Under the pieces are notes generated by a model. It was not told where the DNA came from. It saw nothing but the letters and a program-made list of their open reading frames with translations, and did no database searches. 36,511 bases of DNA from contig JAUIJO010000002.1 in assembly GCA_030431185.1 (NCBI GenBank), forward strand, positions 1 through 36,511, in the 5' to 3' direction. The DNA comes from Gammaproteobacteria bacterium. Lineage in GTDB: Bacteria > Pseudomonadota > Gammaproteobacteria > Xanthomonadales > Xanthomonadaceae. Within the stretch, counting starts at the first letter, position 1. Each line of letters starts with the position of its first letter. Shown piece by piece: positions 16,624-27,337 of this stretch. A program made the translations under genes and the position numbers.

Positions 16624-17127
16624 TCAGTCCAGGTCGGCGGTGCGGACCAGGCCCTGGCCGGTTTCGCTCGCGACCGGCTGGCCCTCGCTGTCGAGCAGGG
16701 CGAGCGACTGCGGTGGCTGCCACTGGAACAGGCGGTCCTGGGCATCCTTGGCATTCGGGTCGAGCCGCAGGAGGCTGCCTTCCACGCTCCAGCTGCCGTC
16801 CAGCTCGAAGCGCGTGCCGGCTTCGTCCGCGTAATGTTCGGCGAGGTCGAAGCTTCCGTCGGGGCGGAGTTCAAGCACCGTGTCGATGCCGGGGCAGCTG
16901 GCGCAGGGCAGGACGCCCTCGAAGCGACCGGCCAGGGCCTTGGTGTCGACATCGGAGGCGGGGGTTGCGTCCGCGGGCGTCACCTCGTGCAGGACCGCGG
17001 TCGCCGGGCTGGCCTCATCGGCGGGGGACGGGGATTCGGCGCCTGTAGTGTCCGCGCCTTGCCGGCAGGCGGACAGGGCCAGGCAGAGCACGGCGAGGGC
17101 GGGCAGGGTACGGTGCGAGAGGGACAT
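16624..17127 (-). CDS. NlpE-like (copper resistance/envelope stress) lipoprotein
   Basis: Lipobox [63 protein letters not shown] matches the NlpE N-terminal domain. Confidence 0.85.
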   Translation of the reverse strand: MSLSHRTLPALAVLCLALSACRQGADTTGAESPSPADEASPATAVLHEVTPADATPASDVDTKALAGRFEGVLPCASCPGIDTVLELRPDGSFDLAEHYADEAGTRFELDGSWSVEGSLLRLDPNAKDAQDRLFQWQPPQSLALLDSEGQPVASETGQGLVRTADLD

Positions 17128-17157
17128 CTGTCGGACTCCGGTTGCGAATGCGGGGGG

Positions 17158-18684
17158 TCAGCGCTTGCGACCGAACAGGCCGCCCAGCAGGCCGCGGACG
17201 ATCTGCTGGCCGATGCGGTTGCCGACCGTCCGCGCGGTCTGCTTGCCCATCGTCTCGAGCATGCCCTGGCGGCGCTTGGTGCCGAACACCGCGTCCTTGA
17301 CCGCCTGGCCAAAGCCGCCGTCCTCGGCGTCGTCCTGTTCGCGGGTGCGGGCGGGCGGCGCATCCACTTCGCGGGCGGCGGATTCGGCCTTCGCGGCGAG
17401 CATCTCCGCCGCCGATTCGCGGTCGATCCTGGTGTCGTACTTCATGCCGACGGGGCTGGTGGCCCGGACCGCGGCGCGCTCGGCGTCGGTGATCGCGCCC
17501 ATCCGGCAGCGCGGCGGCGCCACGAGCGTGTGCTCCACCGGCATCGGGATGCCGCGGTCCTGCAGGGTCGACACCAGCGCTTCGCCGGTGCCGAGGCGGG
17601 CGATCGCCTCGGACACGTCGAGGGCCGGATTGGCGACGAAGGTCTCCGCCGCGGTACGGACGGCTTTCTGGTCGCGGGGCGTGTAGGCGCGCAGGGCATG
17701 CTGGAAACGGTTGCCGAGCTGGCCGAGGATCTCGTCGGGGACGTCGTCGGGGAACTGGGAGCAGAAGTACACGCCCACGCCCTTGGAGCGGATGATCCGC
17801 ACCACCTGCTCGACCCGCTGGCGCAGGGCCGCCGGGGCGTCGTCGAACAACAGGTGGGCTTCGTCGAACACGAACACCAGCCGCGGCTTGTCCAGGTCGC
17901 CGACCTCGGGGAGCTGCTCGAACAGCTCCGACAGCAGCCACAGCAGGAAGCTGGAATACAGGCGCGGCTTCATGACCAGCGTGTCGGCCGCCAGCAGGTT
18001 GATCACGCCCCGGCCGTCGGGGGTCGTGCGCATCAGGTCGGCCAGGTCCAGCGCCGGCTCGCCGAAGAACATGTTCGCGCCTTCGCCCTCCAGCCGCAGC
18101 AGGGCGCGCTGGATCGCACCGATCGAAGGGGTGGTGACCAGGCCGTACTTCGTCGAGATGTCCTTGCGCTCGGCGGCGACGAGGTTGAGGAGGGCGCGCA
18201 GGTCGTCCAGGTCGAGCAGCAGCAGGCCGCGGTCGTCGGCGAGGCGGAAGAGGATCTCGAGGATCCCCGACTGGGTGTCGTTGAGTTCCAGGATGCGGGC
18301 CAGCAGGGTGGGACCCATTTCGCTGACGGTCGTGCGCACCGGGTGGCCCCGCTTGCCGAACAGGTCCCAGAACACCGTGGGACTGCCTTCGCTGGCGTAC
18401 CCGTCGATGCCGATCCGCTCGATCCGGGCCTGCAGTTTGTCGTTCATCGTCCCGGCGACGGCGAGGCCGGCGATGTCGCCCTTCACGTCGGCCATGAACA
18501 CCGGCACGCCGATCCGCGAGAAACCCTCGGCGAGCACCATCAGGGTCACCGACTTGCCGGTGCCGGTGGCCCCGGCCACCAGTCCATGCCGGTTGCCGAG
18601 GTGGGGTTGCAGCACCACGTGGCCGCCGCTCGCGGCCAGCGCGTCGGGCGTGGTGATCGCCTTGCCGATGAGGATGGGATCCAT
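17158..18684 (-). CDS. HerA-like helicase/ATPase, DUF853 family
   Basis: HGLVAGATGTGKSVTLMVLAEGFSRIGVPVFMADVKGDIAGL (Walker A), LVFVFDEAHLLFDDAP (Walker B), GVGVYFCSQFPDDVPDEILGQLGNRFQHALRAYTPRDQKA. Confidence 0.93.
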   Translation of the reverse strand: MDPILIGKAITTPDALAASGGHVVLQPHLGNRHGLVAGATGTGKSVTLMVLAEGFSRIGVPVFMADVKGDIAGLAVAGTMNDKLQARIERIGIDGYASEGSPTVFWDLFGKRGHPVRTTVSEMGPTLLARILELNDTQSGILEILFRLADDRGLLLLDLDDLRALLNLVAAERKDISTKYGLVTTPSIGAIQRALLRLEGEGANMFFGEPALDLADLMRTTPDGRGVINLLAADTLVMKPRLYSSFLLWLLSELFEQLPEVGDLDKPRLVFVFDEAHLLFDDAPAALRQRVEQVVRIIRSKGVGVYFCSQFPDDVPDEILGQLGNRFQHALRAYTPRDQKAVRTAAETFVANPALDVSEAIARLGTGEALVSTLQDRGIPMPVEHTLVAPPRCRMGAITDAERAAVRATSPVGMKYDTRIDRESAAEMLAAKAESAAREVDAPPARTREQDDAEDGGFGQAVKDAVFGTKRRQGMLETMGKQTARTVGNRIGQQIVRGLLGGLFGRKR

Positions 18685-18838
18685 GTGCCGCTCCATTCAG
18701 GTCGCTTCGATTCTAGAGGCAAGCCGCGTCGCGACGAAGCGCCCGCGTCCCGGCCGCGGCGTTCATTTCCGTGATGGAGGTCTTGCCGGTTGTGGCCCGG
18801 GCCGCGCAGGCGATACCCTGCGACATCACAATTTCTTC

Positions 18839-20395
18839 ATGTTGCTGTCCATGTCTGTATTTGATCGTGTATCGCCCCTGGCGATGGGGCTGGCGTTGTC
18901 GCTGGCCGTGTACTTCCTTGCGCCTGCCGACGCGCTGGCCCTCTCGCGCAAGGACCAGGCCGCGGTCGACGCGCTCAACGCGCGCATGGCCGCGGCGGAG
19001 GCGCGCTACCGGGACGGCCTGGTGAAGACGGCGAACGCCGACCCCGAGGGTCCGCGGATCGGCGATGCGGCGCTGGAGGACATGGAAGACGTGCTCGCCA
19101 GCTGCGTGAAACAGCGCGGCTGCTCGGCGACCACCTTGCTGGCCACCTACAAGCGCCTGCTCAAGGGGAAGCTCGACGCCGCCGACCCGTTCGCCGACGC
19201 CGTGGATCCGTCCGACGTGGACCCCGACCACCTGGACGTCGCCGAGGGCGGGTCCGATCCGCTTGCCGCCGACGTGCCCGAGGCCGCGCGCGCGGCGGCG
19301 CTGCTCAACGACCGTCGCCACCGCTTCGACGAGATGGTCAAGTACAACCCCGCCGTGCAGGCCGGCATCCGCCGCTGGTTGACCGACATGCGGCCCTCGC
19401 TGATGAACAGCTACGAGAATTACCAGTACCTGCGCGAGGAAATGTGGCCGCAGTACGAGCGCGCCGGCCTGCCGGAGGCGTTGCTGTTCGGGATCATGGC
19501 CAAGGAATCGAACGGCAAGGTGCACGCCGTCTCGCGCGCGGGCGCGGCCGGGCCGCTGCAGTTCATGCCGGCGACCGGGCAACGCTTCGGACTCGGCAAC
19601 GACGGCAGCGGCTTCGACACCCGCTACGACCCCTATGCGGCCTCCCGGGCCAGCGTGGCCTACCTCGAGGAGCGGATGCGCGAACTCAATCGCAGCATCG
19701 AGATGGCGCTGGCGGCCTACAACGGCGGCGAAGGCCGGGCCCGGCGCGTGCACCGCGAACACCTGGGCAAGGACTTCTGGGATGAATCGGTCTACAACGA
19801 ATTCCCCGCCGAGACCCGCGACTACGTGCCCATGGTCATCGCCGCGGCCTGGCTGTTCCTGCATCCCAAGCAGTACGGCATCGAATTCCCCAAGGTGGAC
19901 GCGCGCGCGGCGACGCTGGTGCTGGAGCAGCCCAGCTCGATCTACGAGCTGACCATCTGCCTGGGCAGCGGGGGCACCCGCGATGGCTACATGCGCGCGC
20001 TGCGCAACCTCAACCCGCGGTACCAGGCCGACTCCCTGTTACCGACCGGAACCCGACTGGATGCCACCACGCGCATCGTCGGGCTCTACAACCGATGGTG
20101 CACGCGCGGCGCCCGCGCCGAACTGGCGCGGACGCTGGTGCTGAGCGACCCGGACGCGGCCATCGTGCGCGCCCGGCCGGTCGCGCCATCCACGCCCGCA
20201 TCGGCATCGGCATCGGCATCGGTGAGCGCCGCCGCGTCCCGCCATTACCGGGTCAAGCGGGGCGAGACCCTGACGTCGATCGCGCGCAAGTTCCAGTGCG
20301 GCACCGGGCAGCTGGCGCGCACCAACAACATTTCCGCGCCGCGCTACACGATCCGTCCCGGGCAGAAGCTGAGCCTGGAGGGTTGCCAGAACTGA
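18839..20395 (+). CDS. membrane-bound lytic murein transglycosylase (MltD-like SLT domain) with C-terminal LysM
   Basis: PEALLFGIMAKESNGKVHAVSRAGAAGPLQFMPATGQRFGL..., ALAAYNGGEGRARRVHREH; LysM HYRVKRGETLTSIARKFQCGTGQLARTNNISAPRYTIRPGQKLSL. Start could also be ATG 18851. Confidence 0.92.
   Translation: MLLSMSVFDRVSPLAMGLALSLAVYFLAPADALALSRKDQAAVDALNARMAAAEARYRDGLVKTANADPEGPRIGDAALEDMEDVLASCVKQRGCSATTLLATYKRLLKGKLDAADPFADAVDPSDVDPDHLDVAEGGSDPLAADVPEAARAAALLNDRRHRFDEMVKYNPAVQAGIRRWLTDMRPSLMNSYENYQYLREEMWPQYERAGLPEALLFGIMAKESNGKVHAVSRAGAAGPLQFMPATGQRFGLGNDGSGFDTRYDPYAASRASVAYLEERMRELNRSIEMALAAYNGGEGRARRVHREHLGKDFWDESVYNEFPAETRDYVPMVIAAAWLFLHPKQYGIEFPKVDARAATLVLEQPSSIYELTICLGSGGTRDGYMRALRNLNPRYQADSLLPTGTRLDATTRIVGLYNRWCTRGARAELARTLVLSDPDAAIVRARPVAPSTPASASASASVSAAASRHYRVKRGETLTSIARKFQCGTGQLARTNNISAPRYTIRPGQKLSLEGCQN
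20198..20221 (+). repeat. in-frame tandem hexamer (GCATCG)x4
   Basis: Direct reading: gcatcg gcatcg gcatcg gcatcg, encoding an Ala-Ser repeat linker between SLT and LysM domains. Confidence 0.9.
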
Positions 20396-20435
20396 GGCCG
20401 TCCGATGGCGCCCCGGGGCGGCGGCCGTCCGGTCG

Positions 20436-21290
20436 TCAAGCGCCCTGGGCGCGCGTCGCCAGGCGCTGTCCCAGCCGGACCGCACTCTCGGCCCGGAGGC
20501 CGGGGGCGAGTTCCGCCACGCCGGGCGGCAGCAGGACGATCACGGTCGAGCCGTAGTTGAAACGGGCCATCTCCTCGAAGCGTTCGAGGCGGATGGCCTC
20601 GCCGCGGTAGTCCTTGCGGCTGACGCGGTCGCCATAGGCCGGGATCTCTTCGCCGCTCCAGACGGTCTCGACGCCGGACACCAGCAAGGCCCCGACCATC
20701 ACCGAGGCCATCGGGCCGAAATCCGTGTCGAACAGGCAGGCCAGGCGTTCGTTGCGGGCGAACAGGCGAGGCACGCGGCGCACGGCGTCGGGCCCGACGC
20801 TGAAAAGGCGCCCGGGGACATGGACGGTTTCGCGCAGCGTGCCGGTCCACGGCATGTGGACCCGGTGGTAGTCCCGCGGCGACAGGTACACGGTGGCGAA
20901 AACGCCGCCATGGAAGGGGGCCGCCAGGGCGGCGTCGCCCAGCAGCTCGGCGGCGGTGAACGATTGTCCCTTGGCCTGGAATATCCGTCCGTCGCCCTCG
21001 ATGGCGCCACACTGGCTGATGCGGCCGTCGGCCGGCATCAGGAAGGCACGGGGGTCCGGGTCGGCGACGCGCGCCCCGGGCTTCAGCGCACGGGTGAAGA
21101 AGCTGTTGAAGGTCGCGTAGGCGGTCGGGTCCGGTTGCGCCGCCTCCGACAGGTCGACGCCGAACTTCCGCGTGACCGTGTCGATCAGCCATTGCTTGGT
21201 GCGCGGGTTGTCGGAATACGCGAGCGAGCGCGCCATCGACGACAGCAACCGGTGGGGGAGGACATGGGTCAGGGTGGTGACGAGGCTCAT
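20436..21290 (-). CDS. psd: phosphatidylserine decarboxylase proenzyme
   Basis: [37 protein letters not shown]..., [19 protein letters not shown]-terminal [14 protein letters not shown] cleavage region. Confidence 0.95.
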   Translation of the reverse strand: MSLVTTLTHVLPHRLLSSMARSLAYSDNPRTKQWLIDTVTRKFGVDLSEAAQPDPTAYATFNSFFTRALKPGARVADPDPRAFLMPADGRISQCGAIEGDGRIFQAKGQSFTAAELLGDAALAAPFHGGVFATVYLSPRDYHRVHMPWTGTLRETVHVPGRLFSVGPDAVRRVPRLFARNERLACLFDTDFGPMASVMVGALLVSGVETVWSGEEIPAYGDRVSRKDYRGEAIRLERFEEMARFNYGSTVIVLLPPGVAELAPGLRAESAVRLGQRLATRAQGA

Positions 21291-21940
21291 GGCGCGGACG
21301 CCACGGTCAGGGCCTGCAGGTCGGCGGCGATCTTCATGGGTTCCAGCGGCGGGCGGACCAGGCCTGCCATGCGCCCCTGCGGGTCGAGCACGGCGATGGT
21401 CGCGCTGTGGTTGATCGTGTACTGGTCGGCGGGGTAGCCCTCCGGCGGCGGCGCCTTGGAGAACACCATGCTCAGTGAGGTCGCGAAGGCTTCCACCTCC
21501 GGCAGGCGGCCGGTCGCGGCCAGTGTGTCCTCGTGGAAGGCGTGCGCGTACTGGCCGATCAGCTCCGGCGTGTCGCGTTCGGGGTCGACGGACAGGAACA
21601 GCACGCGGGGACGGGTCGCCGCGGGGATCGCCTCCCAGGCGTTCTGGGCGCGGGCCAGCTCGGCCAGGGTGGTGGGGCAGATGTCGGGGCAGTGGGTGAA
21701 GCCCAGGAACACCAGGGTCCAGTGGCCCCGCAGCTCCGCGGGCTCGAGCGGGGTGCCGTCGGACTGCTCGAGTTCGAAGGCGGGCAGGTCGCGCGCGGGT
21801 TCGAACAACCGCACCGCCTGCAGCCCTGGGGCTTCGTCCGGGCCGGTCGACGGGCCGAAGTGGTGGGTGGAGGCCCACAGGCCCAGTCCGGCCGCGAGCA
21901 CGGCGACGGCGACGATATAAGCAGTTGTACGGTTGAACAT
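21287..21940 (-). CDS. SCO1/SenC family copper chaperone-like protein
   Basis: [26 protein letters not shown] (CxxxC), [23 protein letters not shown]-terminal TM anchor; 4-bp overlap with psd. Confidence 0.94.
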   Translation of the reverse strand: MFNRTTAYIVAVAVLAAGLGLWASTHHFGPSTGPDEAPGLQAVRLFEPARDLPAFELEQSDGTPLEPAELRGHWTLVFLGFTHCPDICPTTLAELARAQNAWEAIPAATRPRVLFLSVDPERDTPELIGQYAHAFHEDTLAATGRLPEVEAFATSLSMVFSKAPPPEGYPADQYTINHSATIAVLDPQGRMAGLVRPPLEPMKIAADLQALTVASAP

Positions 21941-21997
21941 GAGCGTTCCGAATGAGGCGCGGAAGCATCATACCGGCCACGCGCGTCCGGCGACGGC

Positions 21998-22003
21998 TAT
22001 AAT
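21998..22003 (+). promoter_or_regulatory. putative -10 element of prmB promoter (TATAAT)
   Basis: Exact TATAAT in ggctataatcgcc, 35 bp upstream of the prmB ATG; -35 not obvious. Confidence 0.4.
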
Positions 22004-22037
22004 CGCCGGTCATCCCCCGACCCGCCGTGAACATGCC

Positions 22038-22976
22038 ATGAGCGCTGCCCCGCTGACCGCCGACTTCGAACAGGTCACGATCGTCGACCTGATCCGTCAT
22101 GGCGGGAGCCTGTTCGCCGATGCGGGGCTGACCTTCGGGCACAGCTACGACAACGCGCTCGACGAGGCGACGCAGCTGGTCCTGCACGCGCTGCGCATGC
22201 CGCACGACCTGAGCCCGGTCTACGGACAATCGCGGGTCACCACGCAGGAGAAGGCGCGGGTCCTGGCGTTGTTCGAGCGCCGCATCCGCGAGCGCGTGCC
22301 CGCGGCCTACCTGACCGGCGAGGCCTGGTTCGCGGGCCTGAGCTTCAAGTCCGACCCCCGCGCCCTGGTGCCGCGCTCGCCGATCGCCGAACTGATCGAG
22401 TCGGGCTTCGAACCCTGGCTGGGCGGGCGCGAGGTCAACCGCGTGCTCGACCTGTGCACGGGCTCGGGGTGCATCGCCATCGCCACCGGCCACCACCACC
22501 CCAACTGGGAGGTGCACGGGATCGACATCAGCGACGACGCGCTGGCGCTGGCCGCGGAGAACAAGGCGCGCCTGCATGCCGACAACGTCGAATTCCTGAA
22601 GTCGGACCTGTTCGCCGCGCTCGAGGGCGAGGTCTACGACCTGATCGTCACCAATCCGCCCTACGTCACCAACGACGAGACCGACGCGCTGCCGGAGGAG
22701 TATGCCCACGAGCCCGAGCTCGGCCTGCGCGCCGGCGACGACGGCCTGGACCTGGCGCTGCGGATCATGCGCGACGCCCCCGACCAACTCGGCGAGCACG
22801 GCCTGCTGGTGTGCGAGGTCGGCGAGGCCGAGCACGCGCTGGTCGCGCTGCTGCCGGAACTGCCGATGGCATGGGTCGAGTTCAAGGTCGGCCAGATGGG
22901 CATCTTCGTGGTCGAGCGGCAGGACCTGGTCGAGCACCACGACCGGATCCGCGAGCTGGCCGACGCGCGCGGCTGA
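22038..22976 (+). CDS. prmB: 50S ribosomal protein L3 N(5)-glutamine methyltransferase
   Basis: [43 protein letters not shown]..., [14 protein letters not shown] (NPPY motif); PrmB-type N-terminus; followed by aroC. Confidence 0.95.
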   Translation: MSAAPLTADFEQVTIVDLIRHGGSLFADAGLTFGHSYDNALDEATQLVLHALRMPHDLSPVYGQSRVTTQEKARVLALFERRIRERVPAAYLTGEAWFAGLSFKSDPRALVPRSPIAELIESGFEPWLGGREVNRVLDLCTGSGCIAIATGHHHPNWEVHGIDISDDALALAAENKARLHADNVEFLKSDLFAALEGEVYDLIVTNPPYVTNDETDALPEEYAHEPELGLRAGDDGLDLALRIMRDAPDQLGEHGLLVCEVGEAEHALVALLPELPMAWVEFKVGQMGIFVVERQDLVEHHDRIRELADARG

Positions 22977-22987
22977 CGGCCCCCGAC

Positions 22988-24106
22988 ATGTCCGACAACA
23001 GCTTCGGCCGCCTGCTGCGCGTCACCACCTTCGGCGAAAGCCATGGGCCGGCGATCGGCTGCGTGGTCGATGGCTGTCCGCCCGGGATCGCCCTGGCGGC
23101 CGATGACTTCCGCCGCGACCTGGACCGCCGCGCGACCGGCAAGACCCGGCATACCTCGGCGCGACGCGAGGCCGACGAGATCGAGATCCTCTCCGGCGTC
23201 TACGAGGGCGTGACCACCGGCACGCCGATCGGCCTGCTGATCCGCAACACCGACGCGCGCAGCCGCGACTACGGCAGCATCGCCGAGCAGTTCCGCCCCG
23301 GCCACGCCGACTACACGTACTGGCAGAAGTACGGCATCCGCGATCCCCGCGGGGGCGGGCGCTCGTCCGCGCGCGAGACCACGATGCGGGTCGCGGCGGG
23401 CGTGATCGCCAGGAAGTGGCTGGCCGAGCGCCATGGCGTGCATGTGCAGGGTTTCCTGTCGCAGCTGGGGGGCATCCATCCCGGCGAAATCGACCTGGGC
23501 GTGGTCGAAGGCAATGCCTTCTTCTGGCCCGATGCGGAACAGCTGCCCGAACTCGAGGCCTACATGGACGCGCTGCGCAAGTCCGGCGATTCGGTCGGTG
23601 CGCGGGTGGACGTGGTCGCCCGCGGCGTGCCGGCGGGCTGGGGCGAGCCGGTCTACGGCAAGCTCGACGGCGAGCTTGCCGCGGCCCTGATGAGCATCAA
23701 CGCGGTGAAGGGCGTCGAGGTGGGCGACGGCTTCGAGTCGGTGGCCCAGAAGGGCAGCGAGCACCGCGACCGGATGACGCCGGGCGGCTTCCTGTCCAAC
23801 CATGCCGGCGGCGTGCTGGGCGGCATCAGCACCGGCCAGGACCTGCGCTGCTCGGTCGCGTTCAAGCCGACCTCCAGCCTGCGGCTGCCGGTCGACGGCG
23901 TCGACGTCCACGGCGATGTCGTCGAAGTGGTGACCACGGGGCGCCACGATCCCTGCGTGGGCATCCGGGCCATACCGATCTGCGAGGCCATGGTCGCCCT
24001 GGTGCTGATGGACCAGGCGCTGCGCCACCGCGCGCAGTGCGGCGACGTGGCCCCGGTCTCGCCGCGCATCCCGGGACATGCCGGCGGGGCGGACAAGAAA
24101 CGATAG
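22988..24106 (+). CDS. aroC: chorismate synthase
   Basis: [34 protein letters not shown]..., [43 protein letters not shown]. Confidence 0.98.
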   Translation: MSDNSFGRLLRVTTFGESHGPAIGCVVDGCPPGIALAADDFRRDLDRRATGKTRHTSARREADEIEILSGVYEGVTTGTPIGLLIRNTDARSRDYGSIAEQFRPGHADYTYWQKYGIRDPRGGGRSSARETTMRVAAGVIARKWLAERHGVHVQGFLSQLGGIHPGEIDLGVVEGNAFFWPDAEQLPELEAYMDALRKSGDSVGARVDVVARGVPAGWGEPVYGKLDGELAAALMSINAVKGVEVGDGFESVAQKGSEHRDRMTPGGFLSNHAGGVLGGISTGQDLRCSVAFKPTSSLRLPVDGVDVHGDVVEVVTTGRHDPCVGIRAIPICEAMVALVLMDQALRHRAQCGDVAPVSPRIPGHAGGADKKR

Positions 24107-24265
24107 CGGCCAGCCGACAGGCGCCTCCGCCCCCGGGCCCGGAGGCCTGCCGTTCCGGTTGCGCCGCATCGAGACGACGGCCCGGACGTCCCTCCCATCG
24201 GCAGGGCGGCCCGCGCGGCGCGCGGCCAGCCTGCCCACCCGAAACGAATCCAAGGAACATCAGTC

Positions 24266-25282
24266 ATGAGCAAGAAGGTAAACGTCGCGGTCGTCGGAGC
24301 CACCGGAGCCGTGGGCGAGACGATGCTGGCCATCCTCGCCAAGCGGCGCTTCCCCGTCGGCGAGCTGTACCTGCTGGCCAGCGAGCGCTCCGCCGGCGAG
24401 AGCATCGACTACCGTGGCGAGGAATACATCGTCCAGAACCTGGCCACGTTCGACCCCAGCGGCGTCGACATCGCGCTGTTCTCCGCGGGCGGTGGCGTGT
24501 CGAAGGAGTACGCGCCGAAGTTCGCCGCCGCCGGCGCGGTGGTGATCGACAACTCCTCCGCGTTCCGCTACGACGACGACGTGCCGCTGGTGGTCAGCGA
24601 GGTCAATCCGGGGGAGGTCGCCAACCGCCCGCGCGGCATCATCGCCAACCCCAACTGTTCCACCATGCAGATGCTGGTCGCGCTGGCGCCGCTCCACCGC
24701 GAGTCGAGGATCGAGCGCATCAACGTCGCCACCTACCAGTCGGTGTCCGGCGGTGGCCGCTCGGCGATGGAGGAACTGGGTCGCCAGACCGGCGCCCTGT
24801 TGAACTTCCAGGACGTCAAGCCCGAGCGCTTCCCCGTGCAGATCGCCTTCAACCTGATCCCGCACATCGACGACTTCCAGGACAACGGTTTCACCAAGGA
24901 AGAGATGAAGCTGGTCTGGGAGACGCGCAAGATCCTCGGCGACGAGGGCATCCTGGTGAACCCGACCGCCGTGCGGGTGCCGGTGTTCTACGGCCATTCC
25001 GAGGCGGTGGCGATCGAGACCGAGCGCCGGATCACCCCCGAGCGCGCGCGCGAACTGCTGCGTGCCGCGCCCGGCGTCGAAGTGGTCGACGAGCGCAAGG
25101 CGGGCGGCTATCCCACCCCGGTCACGCATGCCTCGGGCAATGATGCGGTATACGTGGGCCGCATCCGCGAGGACCTCTCGCACCCGCGCGGGCTGAACCT
25201 GTGGATCGTGTCGGACAACATCCGCAAGGGCGCCGCGCTCAACGCGGTGCAGCTGGCCGAACTGGTCGTTGCCGAAGGCTGA
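24266..25282 (+). CDS. asd: aspartate-semialdehyde dehydrogenase
   Basis: VNVAVVGATGAVGETMLAILAKRRFPVGELYLLASERSAGESI..., GIIANPNCSTMQMLVALAPLH, TYQSVSGGGRSAMEEL. Confidence 0.98.
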   Translation: MSKKVNVAVVGATGAVGETMLAILAKRRFPVGELYLLASERSAGESIDYRGEEYIVQNLATFDPSGVDIALFSAGGGVSKEYAPKFAAAGAVVIDNSSAFRYDDDVPLVVSEVNPGEVANRPRGIIANPNCSTMQMLVALAPLHRESRIERINVATYQSVSGGGRSAMEELGRQTGALLNFQDVKPERFPVQIAFNLIPHIDDFQDNGFTKEEMKLVWETRKILGDEGILVNPTAVRVPVFYGHSEAVAIETERRITPERARELLRAAPGVEVVDERKAGGYPTPVTHASGNDAVYVGRIREDLSHPRGLNLWIVSDNIRKGAALNAVQLAELVVAEG

Positions 25283-25354
25283 GGCCGGGGGCTCGCATTG
25301 CATGGCAAGGGCGGCGGCGGCTAGAGTCGCCGCCAGGGGAACGAGGAAACCGGA

Positions 25355-27316
25355 TTGATCGTGAAGTCATTCATGCGATATGCACTCGCACTGCTCCTGG
25401 TGATCGCCAGCGGCCAGGCCGCGGCATTGGGCCTGGGGCAGATCGTCGTGCATTCCCGGCTCGACCAGCCCCTGCTGGCCGAGATCCCGATCATTTCCAG
25501 CGATCCCAGCGAGCTGGAGCAGCTCCAGGCGCGCCTGGCGTCGCCCGAGACCTTCGCCCGGGTCGGCCTCGAACCGCCCCGCGGCGTGGTCTCGGACCTG
25601 CGCTTCATGGTCGCGCTGGACAATGCCGGCAATCCGGTCATCCGGATCACCAGCAGCCAGCCGGTCAACGAGGCGATGCTGACCTTCCTGGTCGAAGTCG
25701 ACTGGGGCCAGGGCCGGCTCGTCCGTGAGTACTCCGCACTGCTGGATGCGCCGCGCACCGTGTCGGCGCCGGTCCAGCCGGCCATCGATGCGCCGGTGGT
25801 GGCCCAGCCGAACCTGATCGAGCGCGCGCCCGAACCCCTGCCGGTCGATCCGGCCGCGCCGGACATCGCGACCGACACCACGACGCCGCCCGGCGACACG
25901 TCCGCGGGCGAGGCCGTCGACGACGGCATCGCGCCGACCGCGGCGCCGCCGGCGCCTGCACGACCTGCGCGTCCGGTGAGCCAGATCCAGGGCGACAGCT
26001 ACCGGGTCGCGGGCGGCGACACCCTGTCCGGGATCGCGAGTCGCATCCGCGGCGTGCGCGGCCTGAGCATGAACCAGACCATGGTGGCGCTGTTGCGGGC
26101 CAACCCGGATGCGTTCATCGACGGGAACATCCATCGCGTCAAGGCCGGCGTGGTATTGCAGGTGCCCGGCGTCGACGAGGTGTTCTCCATCGGGGCGGCC
26201 GAGGCCAACGCGGTGGTCCGCGAACAGACGCGCCAGTGGCGCCAGGGACGCACCGCCGTGCCCCAGCCGGCGGTGGCCGATGGCGTCGCGGGTCCCACGC
26301 CGGCCGACGGCTCGGCACCCACCCAGGCGTCCCCGGGCGCCGTCGCCGACGCGCGGCTCGAGATCGTACCGGCGGGCGCCGCCGACAACGCCCAGGCGGG
26401 CAACCAGTCCGGTGCCAGTGCCGGAGGCGAGGGCGACATGCTTCGACAGGAAATGCAGGCACGCGAAACGCTCGCGGCGAGGGATGCCGAGCTGGCCGAG
26501 ATGAAGGCGCGGCTGACCGAGCTGGAGACGCTGCAGAAGCAGCAACAGCAATTGATCGAGATGAAGGACAGCGAGCTCGCCGCCGCCCAGCAGCAGCTGG
26601 CCGTGAAGGCGCAAGCCGCGGAGGCCTCGCAGGGGTCGGTGCTGCCCTGGCTGGTGGGCGGCGCCGGCATGCTGGTGCTGGGACTGCTCATCGGCTTCGC
26701 CATGCGTCGCCGACCCGCCAGGAGCGTGTTCCGGGCACCGGATGCGTCCTCGCCCCGATCCTCGCTGGCCGATGCCTTCCCGGGCGCGGCAAGCCTCGCG
26801 GCCTCGCCCTCGCAAGCCGAAGCCGAGGGGGTCGATGAGGTGGACGGCATCGATGACGACGAAGACCTGGACCTCGCCGTGGCAACCGCAGACGGTCCTG
26901 GACGTCACGCCCCTGTCGAAATGTTCGACCCGGATGGCGTGGACGAAGAACCCGTCCCGGAGGCAACGGACGAGGACGACGCACTGGATGACGAGGCGCC
27001 TGGACCGGTCGTGGCCGCCACCCCCGCGATCCGGGGCGAGGCCGGCCAGGACGGCGCACCCGCATGGGCGTCGTCCGTCGCCGCGACGCCATCGCCGGCC
27101 TGGCACACCGGCGACGAGGGCACCGCCGGCGCTCGTGTCGAGGAGGTCGAACCGGCACCCGGCGCGGGTGGCGGCAACGAACGGCTGGAGCTCGCCCGCG
27201 CCTACATGGCGCTCGGCGACCACGACAGCGCACGGCAACTCCTGGGCGAAGTGCGACTGCACGGCGACCTCGCGGCGCGCCAGCAGGCCATGCAGATGCT
27301 CCGCGAACTCGAATGA
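25355..27316 (+). CDS. FimV-like pilus assembly/polarity protein (LysM, TM, FimV C-terminal domain)
   Basis: N-terminal ALGLGQIVVHSRLDQPLLAEIPIISSDPSELEQLQARLASPETFARVGL; LysM YRVAGGDTLSGIASRIRG; TM VLPWLVGGAGMLVLGLLIGFAM; acidic linker; C-terminal LELARAYMALGDHDSARQLLGEVRLHGD. Confidence 0.93.
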   Translation: MIVKSFMRYALALLLVIASGQAAALGLGQIVVHSRLDQPLLAEIPIISSDPSELEQLQARLASPETFARVGLEPPRGVVSDLRFMVALDNAGNPVIRITSSQPVNEAMLTFLVEVDWGQGRLVREYSALLDAPRTVSAPVQPAIDAPVVAQPNLIERAPEPLPVDPAAPDIATDTTTPPGDTSAGEAVDDGIAPTAAPPAPARPARPVSQIQGDSYRVAGGDTLSGIASRIRGVRGLSMNQTMVALLRANPDAFIDGNIHRVKAGVVLQVPGVDEVFSIGAAEANAVVREQTRQWRQGRTAVPQPAVADGVAGPTPADGSAPTQASPGAVADARLEIVPAGAADNAQAGNQSGASAGGEGDMLRQEMQARETLAARDAELAEMKARLTELETLQKQQQQLIEMKDSELAAAQQQLAVKAQAAEASQGSVLPWLVGGAGMLVLGLLIGFAMRRRPARSVFRAPDASSPRSSLADAFPGAASLAASPSQAEAEGVDEVDGIDDDEDLDLAVATADGPGRHAPVEMFDPDGVDEEPVPEATDEDDALDDEAPGPVVAATPAIRGEAGQDGAPAWASSVAATPSPAWHTGDEGTAGARVEEVEPAPGAGGGNERLELARAYMALGDHDSARQLLGEVRLHGDLAARQQAMQMLRELE

Positions 27317-27337
27317 CCCGAGGGATGGAGGGCGGGT

